64,000 nucleotides of DNA from Moraxella sp. (lineage in GTDB: Bacteria > Pseudomonadota > Gammaproteobacteria > Pseudomonadales > Moraxellaceae), in contig JAUMYZ010000009.1 in the NCBI GenBank assembly GCA_030528385.1, forward strand, positions 1 through 64,000, in the 5' to 3' direction. The notes beneath the pieces are model-generated. The model worked only from the letters and a program-made list of their open reading frames with translations. It searched no databases and was not told the DNA's origin. Of this stretch, positions 42,888-52,108 are shown piece after piece (position 1 is the stretch's first letter; each line of letters begins with the position of its first letter). Both the position numbers and the translations under genes were made by a program.

Positions 42888-43628
42888 TTAAACCCTAATA
42901 TTATCAAAAAATGACGAAGGCGGAACAAAAGAATTATAAGCAATGTGTTCAGTCAGCATTGAATTTTCGCGTCTTCTATAAAACATATAGGTGTCTTTGA
43001 TTGGGGTCAATTCTATATTTGCAGCAATGCATCTTAGATTAAAATCCCAATCTTCAAAAGCAAACTTGCTATTTTTACCAATACTTTCATGAAATGGGTG
43101 ATTTTGGTATATCCAAGTGGGTGCAAAAGAAGCGTAAGTCCAAAAATGATAATTCAACATCTGTATCATGGGAAGATGTCGGCTGTTGGTGATTGTTTGA
43201 CTTTCTGCTTTGATACCAAAGCTGATGATTTTTTCTGGAAAGCACAATATGGGTTGCTGGCTAATAATTTGTGCTTTTAACATTTCTTCAATGCGATTGG
43301 CACTAAAAAAATCATCGCCATCATTAAATCCGACATATTCAGTTTTGGTATGGTCTATGCCCACATTTCTGGCTGCAGATAATGAGCCAAAATCTGTTTC
43401 AATCATTTGGTCGTTTTTGGCACCACTTTTTTGAACAAAATTGGACACAATACGCTTGGTAAGTTTGTCTGCATTGTCAAGCACACAAATTAAATCAACC
43501 CTATTGCCCTGTAAAGCAGAATAGTCTCTTATGCGCTGAAATCCTAATAGGCTTTTGTGCGCATAAACGCCTTCGTTATGAAAATTGATGATGATGGTTG
43601 CAGGCGGCAACTTTGAGTTTTCTTGCAT
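42888..43628 (-). CDS. Glycosyltransferase, family 2 type (GT-A fold)
   Basis: A 246-residue GT2-like protein. Features: ATIIINFHNEGVYAHKSL at the N-terminus, SLSAARNVGIDHTKTEYVGFNDGDDFFS with the D-x-D metal site, and FAFEDWDFNLRCIAANI with the catalytic ED. Donor and acceptor cannot be read from the sequence. It lies between two other glycosyltransferase genes with about 30-bp gaps, so it is part of the same transcription unit. The base composition is AT-rich. Confidence 0.8.
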   Translation of the reverse strand: MQENSKLPPATIIINFHNEGVYAHKSLLGFQRIRDYSALQGNRVDLICVLDNADKLTKRIVSNFVQKSGAKNDQMIETDFGSLSAARNVGIDHTKTEYVGFNDGDDFFSANRIEEMLKAQIISQQPILCFPEKIISFGIKAESQTITNSRHLPMIQMLNYHFWTYASFAPTWIYQNHPFHESIGKNSKFAFEDWDFNLRCIAANIELTPIKDTYMFYRRRENSMLTEHIAYNSFVPPSSFFDNIRV

Positions 43629-43659
43629 AATTTAGATTCCAAAATATTGATACGTGCTT

Positions 43660-44457
43660 TTATGAGAAAAGTTTAATGAGTTTCTTGAGCCAAGATTTTT
43701 TATTTTTTTGATTGTACAGTAAATCAAAAAAACCAAGTTGATGTTTCATGTATAAATCACTGTGTTTGATATAAATCTTTTGCCAGCTGGTGCGTTCTTG
43801 GTTGCGGTCATTGAGCAGTTGATTGGTGATGGATGTTTTGTCTAGGCGTTTGCGATAATAAAACAAAATTTCGTCCAATCTAATCACTTCTCCACCGTGT
43901 TGCAATAAACGAATCCAATAATCCCAATCTTCATGAGAACTTAAACTTTCATCAAATCCCCCCAAGTGATTGAAATCGTCTTTTCTAATCAGTGCCAAAG
44001 CGTCTATTTTGTTTCCCAGCAACAAATCACAAAAATCAATATAAGGTGGCAATTTCCATTCGCCTGTTTCGGCTTCAAACAATTCAGCTTTGGTATAAAC
44101 CAATTTACAACTTGGGTTGGACAATAAAACAGGAACGGTTTTTTTAAGATAGTCGGGTTTGATTTTATTGTCCGCGTCCAAAAAAAGCAAAAATTCTCCT
44201 GTGGCAAGTTTTGCGCCGACATTGCGAGTGGCTGCCAAACCTTTATTTTTTTGATGAATGTAGTGAATATCGGGCTTATTTTCTAGTAATTTTTCTACAA
44301 ACAGTGTGCTTGATACGGTGGAGCCGTCATTGACTAAAATCATTTCAAAGTTACGATAACATTGTGCTTCAACAGAAGCCAAGGCTTCTTCAATGTATTT
44401 TTCACAGTTGTAATAAGGAATGACCACAGAAACAAGTGGTGAAGTGCCAGTATTCAT
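43660..44457 (-). CDS. Glycosyltransferase, family 2
   Basis: A 265-residue GT2 enzyme. Classic blocks are present: VSVVIPYYNCEKYIEEALASV, MILVNDGST, LAATRNVGAKLATGEFLLFLDADN (D-x-D) and SSHEDWDYWIRLLQHG (catalytic region). The short basic C-terminus (KKSWLKKLIKLFS) looks amphipathic and could hold it at the inner membrane. It starts 21 bp after msbA ends. Sugar specificity is unknown. Confidence 0.87.
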   Translation of the reverse strand: MNTGTSPLVSVVIPYYNCEKYIEEALASVEAQCYRNFEMILVNDGSTVSSTLFVEKLLENKPDIHYIHQKNKGLAATRNVGAKLATGEFLLFLDADNKIKPDYLKKTVPVLLSNPSCKLVYTKAELFEAETGEWKLPPYIDFCDLLLGNKIDALALIRKDDFNHLGGFDESLSSHEDWDYWIRLLQHGGEVIRLDEILFYYRKRLDKTSITNQLLNDRNQERTSWQKIYIKHSDLYMKHQLGFFDLLYNQKNKKSWLKKLIKLFS

Positions 44458-44478
44458 GATGTTATCCGTATTAAATAT

Positions 44479-46326
44479 TTAGTGATTGCTGCTTAAGTTG
44501 CGTAATTTTGCATAATAACCGTGTTGCTTTAGTAGGGTTTGGTGTGAGCCTTCTTCAATAATTTTGCCTTCATCCATGACAATAATGCGGTCTGCCTGTT
44601 CAATGGTGGTTAGGCGGTGAGCAACAATAATGCTGGTGCGTCCTTTCATTAGGTGTTCAAGTGCTTGTTGTACTAGGCGTTCTGATTCGTTGTCCAGTGC
44701 GCTGGTGGCTTCATCAAGCAACAAAATGGGCGCATCTTTTAAAATTGCTCGGGCGATAGACACGCGCTGTCGTTGTCCGCCTGAAAGTTGACTGCCATTG
44801 GCACCAATGGGTTGGTGCAATCCCATGGGGTGCTTATTGACCACTTCTAATAAGTTTGCCGCCTTTAGAGCTTGCATGACTTCATCTTCGCTGGCGTTGG
44901 GGCGGGCATAGCGCACATTTTCTAATAAGGTGTCATCAAATAAAAAGATGTCTTGAGAAACCAACGCAAATTGTAAGCGCAGATTGGTCAGTGTCAACTC
45001 TTTGATGTCCACACCATCTAACAAAACCGTGCCTGCGCTGGGACTAATAAAGCGTGGCAATAAATTGACCACCGTACTTTTGCCTGAGCCAGAACGCCCA
45101 ACAAGGGCGACTTTTTCACCTGCGCTGATATTTAGGTTAAAATCATCTAAGGCCTTGCGATTTTCGGTTTTATATTGTACATCAATATGGCAAAACTGCA
45201 AGTTGCCAGCAACCTTTTGTAGTTCGCGTTTGCCTGTGTCTTCTTCGGGTTTGGTGTCCAAAAATTCGCACACAGAATCGGCTGCCAAAAACATGGTTTG
45301 CATGGGAATGCTGATGTTGGCAAGGTTTTTGATGGGGCCAAACATTTGCATCATGGCAACAATAAATGCCATAAATTCACCAATGGTGGTAATGCCATTT
45401 TGACTTTGCCATAAAGCAATAAAAATGACCACTGCCAATGCAAGTGAGCCAATCACTTCACTGATGGGTGAACGAGCCGCCATGGCTTGAGTGATTTTTT
45501 TATTTAATCTGACGATGGTGCCATTGACGTAGGCAAAACGCTGCGTCGCTTGGTTTTGACCGCCGAACAGTTTGACCACGCGATGTCCTTGGTGGGTTTC
45601 ATTGACGGTGTTGTTTAAGGAACCAATGCTTAGTTGGGCGCTATTGATGATGTCTTTTAAGCGATTGCGATAATAGCGAGAAAGCATGGATAAAATAGGA
45701 AACATCACCAAAATAATCAAAGTCAGTTGCCAATTTAGATAAAAAAGCACAAATATTAAGCCAATCACAATCAGTGTGTCGCGTGTCAAAACAATAAACA
45801 CGTTGCTGGCATTGTTGATGGAGTTTTCTGCCATTTGTACCATGTTCATCAAGATATGACCAGACGGTGTCTCTTGATGGTATTGTGAAGATAGGGTGAG
45901 CATTTTATCAAACATGTCGCGGCGCAAATGACTGATGGCAACAACCGCCACCCAAGTCATCAAATACTGACTGACAAATCGGCAAATGCCACGAAAAATG
46001 ACCAGCGTCATAAAGAATAATGGCACAATCCATATTTTATTTGTCGTCCCCCAAATCAGATGATGAAAACTTTCTTTATAATGATTTATTGTGGCCAATA
46101 GACCATCGGCTTGCTGCACAGGAGCAATGCCATCGGGAATGGCAAAACCTTGATTGACTAGTGGTGCAATAAATGCTGCCAGATAACTTTCGGTCAATGC
46201 CACACCAACAATCGCCAATAGCGCAAAAAAAACCCGCCATTTATAAGGTTTGACATACGTCATCAAACGCATAAAACTGTGGGTGTCTTGTTTGGTAAAT
46301 AAACCAAAAGTGAGTTTTTCTATCAT
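44479..46326 (-). CDS. msbA: Lipid A-core flippase (ABC transporter)
   Basis: A 615-residue half-transporter with an N-terminal six-helix domain (about 1-345) and a C-terminal nucleotide-binding domain. Walker A is GRSGSGKST, the signature LSGGQRQRVSIARAIL, Walker B LLLDEATSALD and the H-loop IVAHRLTT. MsbA dimers flip lipid A-core across the inner membrane. The placement among glycosyltransferases rather than next to lpxK supports a lipooligosaccharide role for the locus. A less likely alternative is a different lipid-linked-glycan exporter. The N-terminal extension is about 30 residues longer than E. coli MsbA (582). Confidence 0.88.
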   Translation of the reverse strand: MIEKLTFGLFTKQDTHSFMRLMTYVKPYKWRVFFALLAIVGVALTESYLAAFIAPLVNQGFAIPDGIAPVQQADGLLATINHYKESFHHLIWGTTNKIWIVPLFFMTLVIFRGICRFVSQYLMTWVAVVAISHLRRDMFDKMLTLSSQYHQETPSGHILMNMVQMAENSINNASNVFIVLTRDTLIVIGLIFVLFYLNWQLTLIILVMFPILSMLSRYYRNRLKDIINSAQLSIGSLNNTVNETHQGHRVVKLFGGQNQATQRFAYVNGTIVRLNKKITQAMAARSPISEVIGSLALAVVIFIALWQSQNGITTIGEFMAFIVAMMQMFGPIKNLANISIPMQTMFLAADSVCEFLDTKPEEDTGKRELQKVAGNLQFCHIDVQYKTENRKALDDFNLNISAGEKVALVGRSGSGKSTVVNLLPRFISPSAGTVLLDGVDIKELTLTNLRLQFALVSQDIFLFDDTLLENVRYARPNASEDEVMQALKAANLLEVVNKHPMGLHQPIGANGSQLSGGQRQRVSIARAILKDAPILLLDEATSALDNESERLVQQALEHLMKGRTSIIVAHRLTTIEQADRIIVMDEGKIIEEGSHQTLLKQHGYYAKLRNLSSNH

Positions 46327-46395
46327 GGGTGTCTTTTAGTCAGTGGGTGCTTTTGGATGGGTAAAATGATAAGTAAGTAGTGGGTGATTTATTTA

Positions 46396-47187
46396 TCAAG
46401 ATTTGATTCTTTTTAAATAACTTCTGCGCCATTTTAATAAAGTTTGGCTTTTAAAGAGTGTATTTTTTATTTGGCTGCCACTGACATAAAAGTTGGAACA
46501 TAAAGGAAAAAAATCATTGACGGCTTTTCTTTTTTGTTGCAAAGCAATGTAATTATTTTGTGCGTCATAATAGCTTTGAGTTAATTTGCCGCTGCTTTTA
46601 TGTAAAAGGTGAAAGTTGATGACATAACAAGCAAGTCCCAGCGCATAGGCGTTTTGGCACAAATCAAGGGCGTATAAATGAAAGCCAGATAGCACTTGTG
46701 ATGACATTGCAAATCGATGTTTTCTGTTGAGAACCATAAAATTTTCGTCCAGACTCATCACTTGGGCGGGCAGCTCACCAATATGCTCATTTTGCATGGT
46801 TGGGTCAGTAATTCGCACCTTAAGGCGGCTGCTGTTGTCTTTTCCTGCGTTGCCTGCCACCGCCCACGCACCATCTAGCATTTCAAGTTCTGCCAGACAT
46901 TTGTCCAATACAGCGCGTTTGTCGTCATGAAACAAAATGTCTTGATGACAAAAAATCAAATATTCGCCTTGCGCTTCTTGTAAAGCTCGGTTAATGCCGC
47001 TATAACCATCAAAGTGATTGCTTCGTTGATTGTCAAAATACAAAAATTCAACATCGTCGCCATCAAATCCTGCCTTTTTGGCGCTGTCAACCATTTGCAT
47101 GTATTCAGCAAAATCTGTTACAAGTGTACAAAAGGTGTATTTTTTGGCAAAATAAATGTCGTTAATGATGACTCTAGGCTGAGACAT
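46396..47187 (-). CDS. Glycosyltransferase-like protein (Glyco_tranf_2_5 type)
   Basis: A 263-residue GT-A-like protein. Key segments are GYSGINRALQEAQGEYLIFCHQDILF (the HQD/I motif typical of this group) and GAWAVAGNAG. AMSSQVLSGFHLYALDLCQNA and FHLLHKSSG follow, supplying a conserved His. Members of this group occur in capsule and LPS loci. The donor is unknown. ATG 47187 has AGGAG at a good distance. It is divergent from the plus-strand gene at 47300 and is 69 bp upstream of msbA. Confidence 0.78.
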   Translation of the reverse strand: MSQPRVIINDIYFAKKYTFCTLVTDFAEYMQMVDSAKKAGFDGDDVEFLYFDNQRSNHFDGYSGINRALQEAQGEYLIFCHQDILFHDDKRAVLDKCLAELEMLDGAWAVAGNAGKDNSSRLKVRITDPTMQNEHIGELPAQVMSLDENFMVLNRKHRFAMSSQVLSGFHLYALDLCQNAYALGLACYVINFHLLHKSSGKLTQSYYDAQNNYIALQQKRKAVNDFFPLCSNFYVSGSQIKNTLFKSQTLLKWRRSYLKRIKS

Positions 47188-47299
47188 AAAAACTCCTAGT
47201 GAAAAAAGCAGTCTTTCGTGGTTTTTTTGTGATAAAAGTGTTAGTATATGGGATTTTATGCTGACACTTATGTAAAAATTGTCTGGATTTGGGTTGTTT

Positions 47300-48184
47300 A
47301 TGAAATTTTCTATTCTGGTGGTTAATTATAACACCGAACAACATATTCACCAATTATTAAGTGAGTTGTCCAAACAAACTCTAAGCAAAGATAAATGGCA
47401 AGTCATCATCGTCAATAACAATCAAAATGATGTGTTAGGTGATACGCTTGTCTGCTTTGACCAAAGCATTCACCTAAAAATCATCACTTCGCCACAAAAT
47501 ATTGGCTTTGGGCGTGCGATGAATTTGGCGGCGCAACACGCAAATGGTGAACATTTGTTAATTACCAACCCTGATATTGTCATAAAAAACGACAAGTTTT
47601 TGAGTGAATTTTTGCACCACTTACAAAAAACGCCAAACTATGGTGTGGCAACTTGTCAACTTCTAAATGACAAAGGCGAAGACAAATCTGAGTTTTATGA
47701 CTTTGAATTTTGCGAGCGACTGGGAGTGGCGGAGCGCATTGCTTGGTTTAGTGGCGCTTTTTTGGCAATTTGCAAAGAAACGTATCAACGCATTAAAGGG
47801 TTTGACCCCGATTTTTTTATGTATTGTGAAGATGAAGATTTGTGTTTGCGCGTCGGGCGTTTGGGGCTGTCTTTATTAAAAATCAATGAATTGTCCTTGT
47901 ATCACCAAGGTGGGGCAAGTGAGCCGCTAAAAGGTTATGATTTTTTTTATCGCTGGTTTCGCTCACAACTTTTGTTTGCTTATAAACATTTTGATAAAAC
48001 AAAGTTTGATGGTCTTTTGCAGCAGCTACAAAACAAATCTGCCAAAAAACTCAAAATTTATCAGAGCATTGCCTTTTTGCCAATAGCGCGTTATAAAACC
48101 AAACAAAATCAATGGCAAGCAATGTCAGATGTGGTACAAAAAACCCAAAAACAAGGCGCAGATTGGCTGTATTTTCGCCCTTAA
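47300..48184 (+). CDS. Glycosyltransferase family 2, rhamnosyltransferase-like
   Basis: A 294-residue GT2 protein. FSILVVNYNTEQHIHQLLSE, NIGFGRAMNLAAQHANGEHLL with ITNPDIVI, RIAWFSGAFLAICKETY, and FDPDFFMYCEDEDLCLRVGRLG are the blocks of the WbbL/RfbF rhamnosyltransferase group. With rfbBDAC nearby, L-rhamnose is the best-guess donor, by inference. ATG 47300 is used. It and the next gene lie on the plus strand, opposite to the rest of the locus. Confidence 0.85.
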   Translation: MKFSILVVNYNTEQHIHQLLSELSKQTLSKDKWQVIIVNNNQNDVLGDTLVCFDQSIHLKIITSPQNIGFGRAMNLAAQHANGEHLLITNPDIVIKNDKFLSEFLHHLQKTPNYGVATCQLLNDKGEDKSEFYDFEFCERLGVAERIAWFSGAFLAICKETYQRIKGFDPDFFMYCEDEDLCLRVGRLGLSLLKINELSLYHQGGASEPLKGYDFFYRWFRSQLLFAYKHFDKTKFDGLLQQLQNKSAKKLKIYQSIAFLPIARYKTKQNQWQAMSDVVQKTQKQGADWLYFRP

Positions 48185-48223
48185 AATGTATATAAACTTT
48201 TGTTGCCAATAGCAAGGAAACTC

Positions 48224-48922
48224 ATGAACAATCCAGTCGTGCGTGATGACATCACGTTGTGTCTAACCATCGGCAAACGCCCCAATGAATTAAGGCAGAC
48301 GTTACAAAGTCTGTTGTCCAAAGTGCAGTTTAAACACATCATTGCCATCAATGATTTTGGCGATGAAGCGACCAATGCGGTTTTTTGTGCATTGTGTCCA
48401 CAAGGTGAGCTAATCAGTTTGGGTTATCATCTGGGACATCATCGGGCGGTGGACTTGATGTATGCTAAAATTGCCACGCCTTATGTGCTGCACTGTGAAG
48501 ACGATTGGTTGTTTGATTCTGTGCCCGAATTTGACTGTATTTTAAGATTTTTGGCAAGCGAACCAAACATCAGCATGGTATGTTTGCGCAAAATGTCGGA
48601 CATGAATTTTGATGAGCAACAGCAAAGTCAAATCATCCATCGTTCTACGGGGTACTTAGACATTGTAGAGACACACGCAATCCATGATCAGTGGTATGGT
48701 TATACTTTTAATCCACACATTGCCAGTATCAATACATGGAAAGCGTGGGCGCCTTTTGCCAGATTTAAAAAAGAAAGGCACATCTCCCGAACATTGCGTC
48801 GCCAAAACAAACATTTGGTTTATTTGGAGCAGGGAAATTGCCATCACATTGGTTTTAGCAGCATTGCCAACCCCCAACCAGCCACACTGCTAGGAAAAAT
48901 AAAGGTCAAACTTTTTGGTTAG
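48224..48922 (+). CDS. Glycosyltransferase-like GT-A protein
   Basis: A 232-residue protein with GT-A character: DDITLCLTIGKRPNELRQTLQSLL at the N-terminus, YHLGHHRAVDLMYAKIATPYV and HCEDDWLF (D-x-D equivalent). GYTFNPHIASINTW resembles an acceptor loop. The family is not certain. ATG 48224 has AAGGA 5-6 bp upstream and follows the rhamnosyltransferase-like gene by 39 bp. Its stop overlaps the convergent two-domain transferase by 4 bp. Confidence 0.72.
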   Translation: MNNPVVRDDITLCLTIGKRPNELRQTLQSLLSKVQFKHIIAINDFGDEATNAVFCALCPQGELISLGYHLGHHRAVDLMYAKIATPYVLHCEDDWLFDSVPEFDCILRFLASEPNISMVCLRKMSDMNFDEQQQSQIIHRSTGYLDIVETHAIHDQWYGYTFNPHIASINTWKAWAPFARFKKERHISRTLRRQNKHLVYLEQGNCHHIGFSSIANPQPATLLGKIKVKLFG

Positions 48923-50520
48923 GGATTGGGGTTTTCTTGCTTCATTTGCCATAATATCACGTACTTGTCCAGCGTGTACCCAAAAGAAGCACACGCCAAA
49001 ATAAAACCATATACGCCACCCATAAAATCAGCACGGATAAAGTATTCGCGAACAAAGCAAAACCATGAATGCAATAAGATGCCAGCAATGGAAGTTTTTT
49101 TGCCTTTTTGGTGTTTCTCGTTTGCCCAATCATGGCTGTAGCGAACGTTTTTATACAAAAAATGGTGCAGATTGTCGTTGGTCAGGTGAGAAAGATAACC
49201 TGCCAAAACTTGGGTCGGTGCACCTTGCTGGTCAAGTGATTCGTGCACTTCTAGGTCAGAATAGGTGAATTGTTTATTGGCGTACAGGCGAGCCAACTTG
49301 TCGGTATACCAAGCCTTTGGCTGAACTTCTATGCCACAAAATGTGTTGACGCGGGCGACTGCAAACACCTTGTCTGTTTGTAGGGGCTGGCTAAGCACGT
49401 GGGCAATGGCTTGGCGCAAAGTTTGGTCAAGGCGTTCATCGGCGTCCAAAACCAACACATAATCGGATGTGGCATGGCTTTGTGCAAGTTGGCGCTGTCG
49501 TCCAAAACCTTGCCAATCGGTATTAACAAACCATTTTGCACCAAACTGCTGGGCAATCTCTTGGCTGTGGTCGGTGCTGCCACTGTCTAAGATGATGATT
49601 TCGTCGGCAATATCATGCACAGTGTCCAAACAAACTTTTAAATGCTTGCTTTCATTTTTGACAATCATCACCAAAGATAAAGTAGATTTTTTATTAGATA
49701 AATCAATAGGTTGTAATTTTTTTGCCATATCCACTGAGTTTAAAAAAGCGGTTTTGGCTTGATTGTGGCTCAAATCATAAAGGCAGGCATATTTATTGAA
49801 AGTATATTGGCTAAATAATAAAGCATAAAGCAGCCCATAGCGTCCTTGTAAAAATCGCCCATCAAACAGGTATTGTTTAAAAAATGCCCACAGCGGATTT
49901 AAGACAATTTGGTGGGGGACGCTTTTTTTGCCTTGTTTGTGGCGGTCATCTGCCCATGCTTTGGCGTATTGCAGACGTTTTTCTAGCCAAAATTTGGGCG
50001 TGGGGGCGGTGTGATGTTCCAAAAAACCAGTCAGTTTTGCGGTATTGGCACCATCTAGCGCCACAGATTCATGCACCAAGTTATTGTTGTATTGGAACTT
50101 TTTGGGGTATAAGCGCCAATGGGCTTTGACGCCCCAGTACGGATTGTCAATTTGCTGACCAAAAACAAAATCTAGCCGTTTAATGCCGTAAACTGTGTTG
50201 GCAGGCGCGTTATTGATGGTCTGTAAAATGCTGTTTTTGAGCGTCGGAGTAACAACTTCGTCGGCATCAAGTGTTAAAATCCAGTCGCCAGTGGCATGGC
50301 TTTGTGCAAGTTGGCGCTGTCGTCCAAAACCTTGCCAATCGGTATTAACAAACCATTTTGCACCAAACTGCTGGGCAATCTCTTGGCTGTGGTCGGTGCT
50401 GCCACTGTCTAAGATGATGATTTCGTCGGCAAAATCTGCCACACTTGGCAGCGACAACGTCAAATTGTGTGCTTCATTTTTAACAATCATCACCACAGAT
50501 AAACGATACGCTTTTGTCAT
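48919..50520 (-). CDS. Two-domain family 2 glycosyltransferase (LgtF/WaaE type, Lgt3-like)
   Basis: A 533-residue protein made of two complete WaaE/LgtF-type GT2 domains. Domain 1 (about 5-265) opens SVVMIVKNEAHN, with DxD in LTLDADEVV (D85/D87); domain 2 (about 280-533) opens SLVMIVKNESKH, with LVLDADERL. LgtF-family enzymes add glucose to the lipooligosaccharide inner core; Moraxella catarrhalis Lgt3 is reported to have two transferase domains, so this is probably its counterpart. Each domain carries the same DEIIILDSGSTDHS stretch; at the DNA level 142 bp are identical (49469-49610 and 50291-50432) while the rest of the halves differ widely. ATG 50520 has AGGA upstream. Confidence 0.88.
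   Translation of the reverse strand: MTKAYRLSVVMIVKNEAHNLTLSLPSVADFADEIIILDSGSTDHSQEIAQQFGAKWFVNTDWQGFGRQRQLAQSHATGDWILTLDADEVVTPTLKNSILQTINNAPANTVYGIKRLDFVFGQQIDNPYWGVKAHWRLYPKKFQYNNNLVHESVALDGANTAKLTGFLEHHTAPTPKFWLEKRLQYAKAWADDRHKQGKKSVPHQIVLNPLWAFFKQYLFDGRFLQGRYGLLYALLFSQYTFNKYACLYDLSHNQAKTAFLNSVDMAKKLQPIDLSNKKSTLSLVMIVKNESKHLKVCLDTVHDIADEIIILDSGSTDHSQEIAQQFGAKWFVNTDWQGFGRQRQLAQSHATSDYVLVLDADERLDQTLRQAIAHVLSQPLQTDKVFAVARVNTFCGIEVQPKAWYTDKLARLYANKQFTYSDLEVHESLDQQGAPTQVLAGYLSHLTNDNLHHFLYKNVRYSHDWANEKHQKGKKTSIAGILLHSWFCFVREYFIRADFMGGVYGFILACASFGYTLDKYVILWQMKQENPNP
49469..49610. repeat. 142-bp perfect intragenic repeat, copy in domain 2
   Basis: Identical base for base to 50291-50432 and in the same orientation. 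It encodes residues about 304-350 of the two-domain transferase. Sequence similarity drops sharply on both sides, which points to recent gene conversion or duplication and not to general conservation. Confidence 0.95.
50291..50432. repeat. 142-bp perfect intragenic repeat, copy in domain 1
   Basis: Partner of 49469-49610, with an offset of 822 bp, which is exactly 274 codons. It encodes residues about 30-76. Recombination between the copies would delete one domain-equivalent and keep the reading frame. Confidence 0.95.
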
Positions 50521-50545
50521 CTTGGCTTCCTATTAACCTGCTGAT

Positions 50546-52108
50546 TTATTGATTTAATGTGGCCAATTCTTGAGATGTTGGTTTTAGTAGGGCACCGTCA
50601 AATTTTTCTATGTTGTGATAATCATCAATTTTATTGCCAAATATCTTAACCATAGACAGGGATTGGGCTTGATGGTGATTAATAAAGGTGTTATTGGCTT
50701 GATTGTTTGTTTTGATGCCCAGCCATTCAGACAAAAACCACACAAAACCAAATCCTGTGATGATGTCGTGATTGGTTGTTTGCTCAATATCGTCAGAAGA
50801 GAGTTTGAATAAGGGCACTTGTAGCGAAAATTGTGATAAGCCGTGTTTGAGCTCCCGAGCCGTCAGCGCATGGTCGGACAGGTAAATCATGCTAAAGGGT
50901 TGTTTGTTGTTTTGTAAGCTGGCATATAACTCTTGCAAAAATATATCAGTTTGTAATAGACTTGATAAATAGTCCGACAAATAAGTATCTTGGAAAGTAA
51001 ATTTGGGTCTGTTAACGTCTACTCGCCGTGCAAAACGCGCATGCGAGCCCATTAAATGGACGATGATTAACTTTGGCTGTTTGTTGGGTTGGGCAAGAAC
51101 CCGATTGATTTCTTCTAGCAGCTCATAATCGTAGTGATTGCCCGTTGGTTTGGCTTCTTTAAGATAATACTGCTGGTCGGCATGATTGGCAATATAAGCC
51201 ACTTCGTTTTCATGTTCACCCAATTTGTCTTGATTGGAAATCCAAAAGGTCTGCATATTTGCTTTTTTGGCAAGGGTGATGACGTTATTGTGATATTCTA
51301 CTTCTGATGGGTTGGGAATGCTAAAAAACCTTGGTATGGATAAGGTGGTATAGGCCGCTGGCGCGATAAGCTGCGTGTATTTTGTGCCGTTGACATTCTC
51401 TAAAAAAGGCGACGTTTTGACAGGATAGCCATAGGCCGACAGATAGTTTCGTGAAGCACTCTCGCCCATCACAATCACATAATTTTGATAATGGGGCTGG
51501 TGGTGGGTGATTTGCCATGTGTCTTTTTTGTGTAACATCTCCTGCATTTTTTGTTGGTTGTCATGATAAATACGATATTGATGCAGTGAATGGGGGAAAA
51601 TATTTAACAGCTCTGAATAATCCATGCGCAGCTGTCGGTGTTTGACGGAAAAAATATTTACCACAAATAAGGCGATGAGCAAACACGCAAAAATTTGAAA
51701 AAAACGCCGCTGTTTTTTTGTGCTTTTTATGTGTTTGGTCAAAAAAAACACCACGCCACTAAGCGCCAGTAGCACAACAAAAGACAAAATGGTATAAGTG
51801 TCTGCAAACTCTGTGGCTTCAAGGGCATTGGTTTGTAACAGCGACGCTATCATGCCCACATTGGGGTAGCCGTATTGTAAGCCGATGGGTGCAAACAAAA
51901 TCCAAGCCATCATCAAAGGCAAAAAACAACCAAATACCCAAGGCTTAAGCCATAAACAATTTATCAACAGCCACAGCAATAAAATGTCATGAAAGCGCGG
52001 TGTGGCGCCAGACACCCCCCAACACAACAAAGTGGCAAACAAAAAATTTCCCAAAAAAATGAAATGGTTATAATGGGGCTTGTTGACCAAGCGTGTTATT
52101 ATTGCCAT
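50546..52108 (-). CDS. Phosphoethanolamine-transferase-like sulfatase-fold membrane enzyme
   Basis: A 520-residue protein. The N-terminal 155 residues hold about five membrane helices; the rest is a periplasmic alkaline-phosphatase/sulfatase-type domain. Motifs: VIVMGESASRNYLSAYGYPVKTSPFL (nucleophile region), FWISNQDKLGEHENEV, LIIVHLMGSHARF (H-x-x-G-S-H) and IYLSDHALTARE (S-D-H). EptA/MCR/CptA enzymes move phosphoethanolamine from phosphatidylethanolamine to lipid A, core sugar or glycan. Here the nucleophile position reads GES-A-S, and SDHA replaces the usual SDHG, so the group transferred is uncertain. ATG 52108 overlaps the upstream gene by 10 bp. Confidence 0.75.
   Translation of the reverse strand: MAIITRLVNKPHYNHFIFLGNFLFATLLCWGVSGATPRFHDILLLWLLINCLWLKPWVFGCFLPLMMAWILFAPIGLQYGYPNVGMIASLLQTNALEATEFADTYTILSFVVLLALSGVVFFLTKHIKSTKKQRRFFQIFACLLIALFVVNIFSVKHRQLRMDYSELLNIFPHSLHQYRIYHDNQQKMQEMLHKKDTWQITHHQPHYQNYVIVMGESASRNYLSAYGYPVKTSPFLENVNGTKYTQLIAPAAYTTLSIPRFFSIPNPSEVEYHNNVITLAKKANMQTFWISNQDKLGEHENEVAYIANHADQQYYLKEAKPTGNHYDYELLEEINRVLAQPNKQPKLIIVHLMGSHARFARRVDVNRPKFTFQDTYLSDYLSSLLQTDIFLQELYASLQNNKQPFSMIYLSDHALTARELKHGLSQFSLQVPLFKLSSDDIEQTTNHDIITGFGFVWFLSEWLGIKTNNQANNTFINHHQAQSLSMVKIFGNKIDDYHNIEKFDGALLKPTSQELATLNQ

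Noticed and set aside
49300-50540. Plus-strand frames of 60-113 codons with near-identical peptides inside the two-domain transferase
   Set aside because: They are antisense shadows; their similarity is caused by the 142-bp DNA repeat in the transferase gene.
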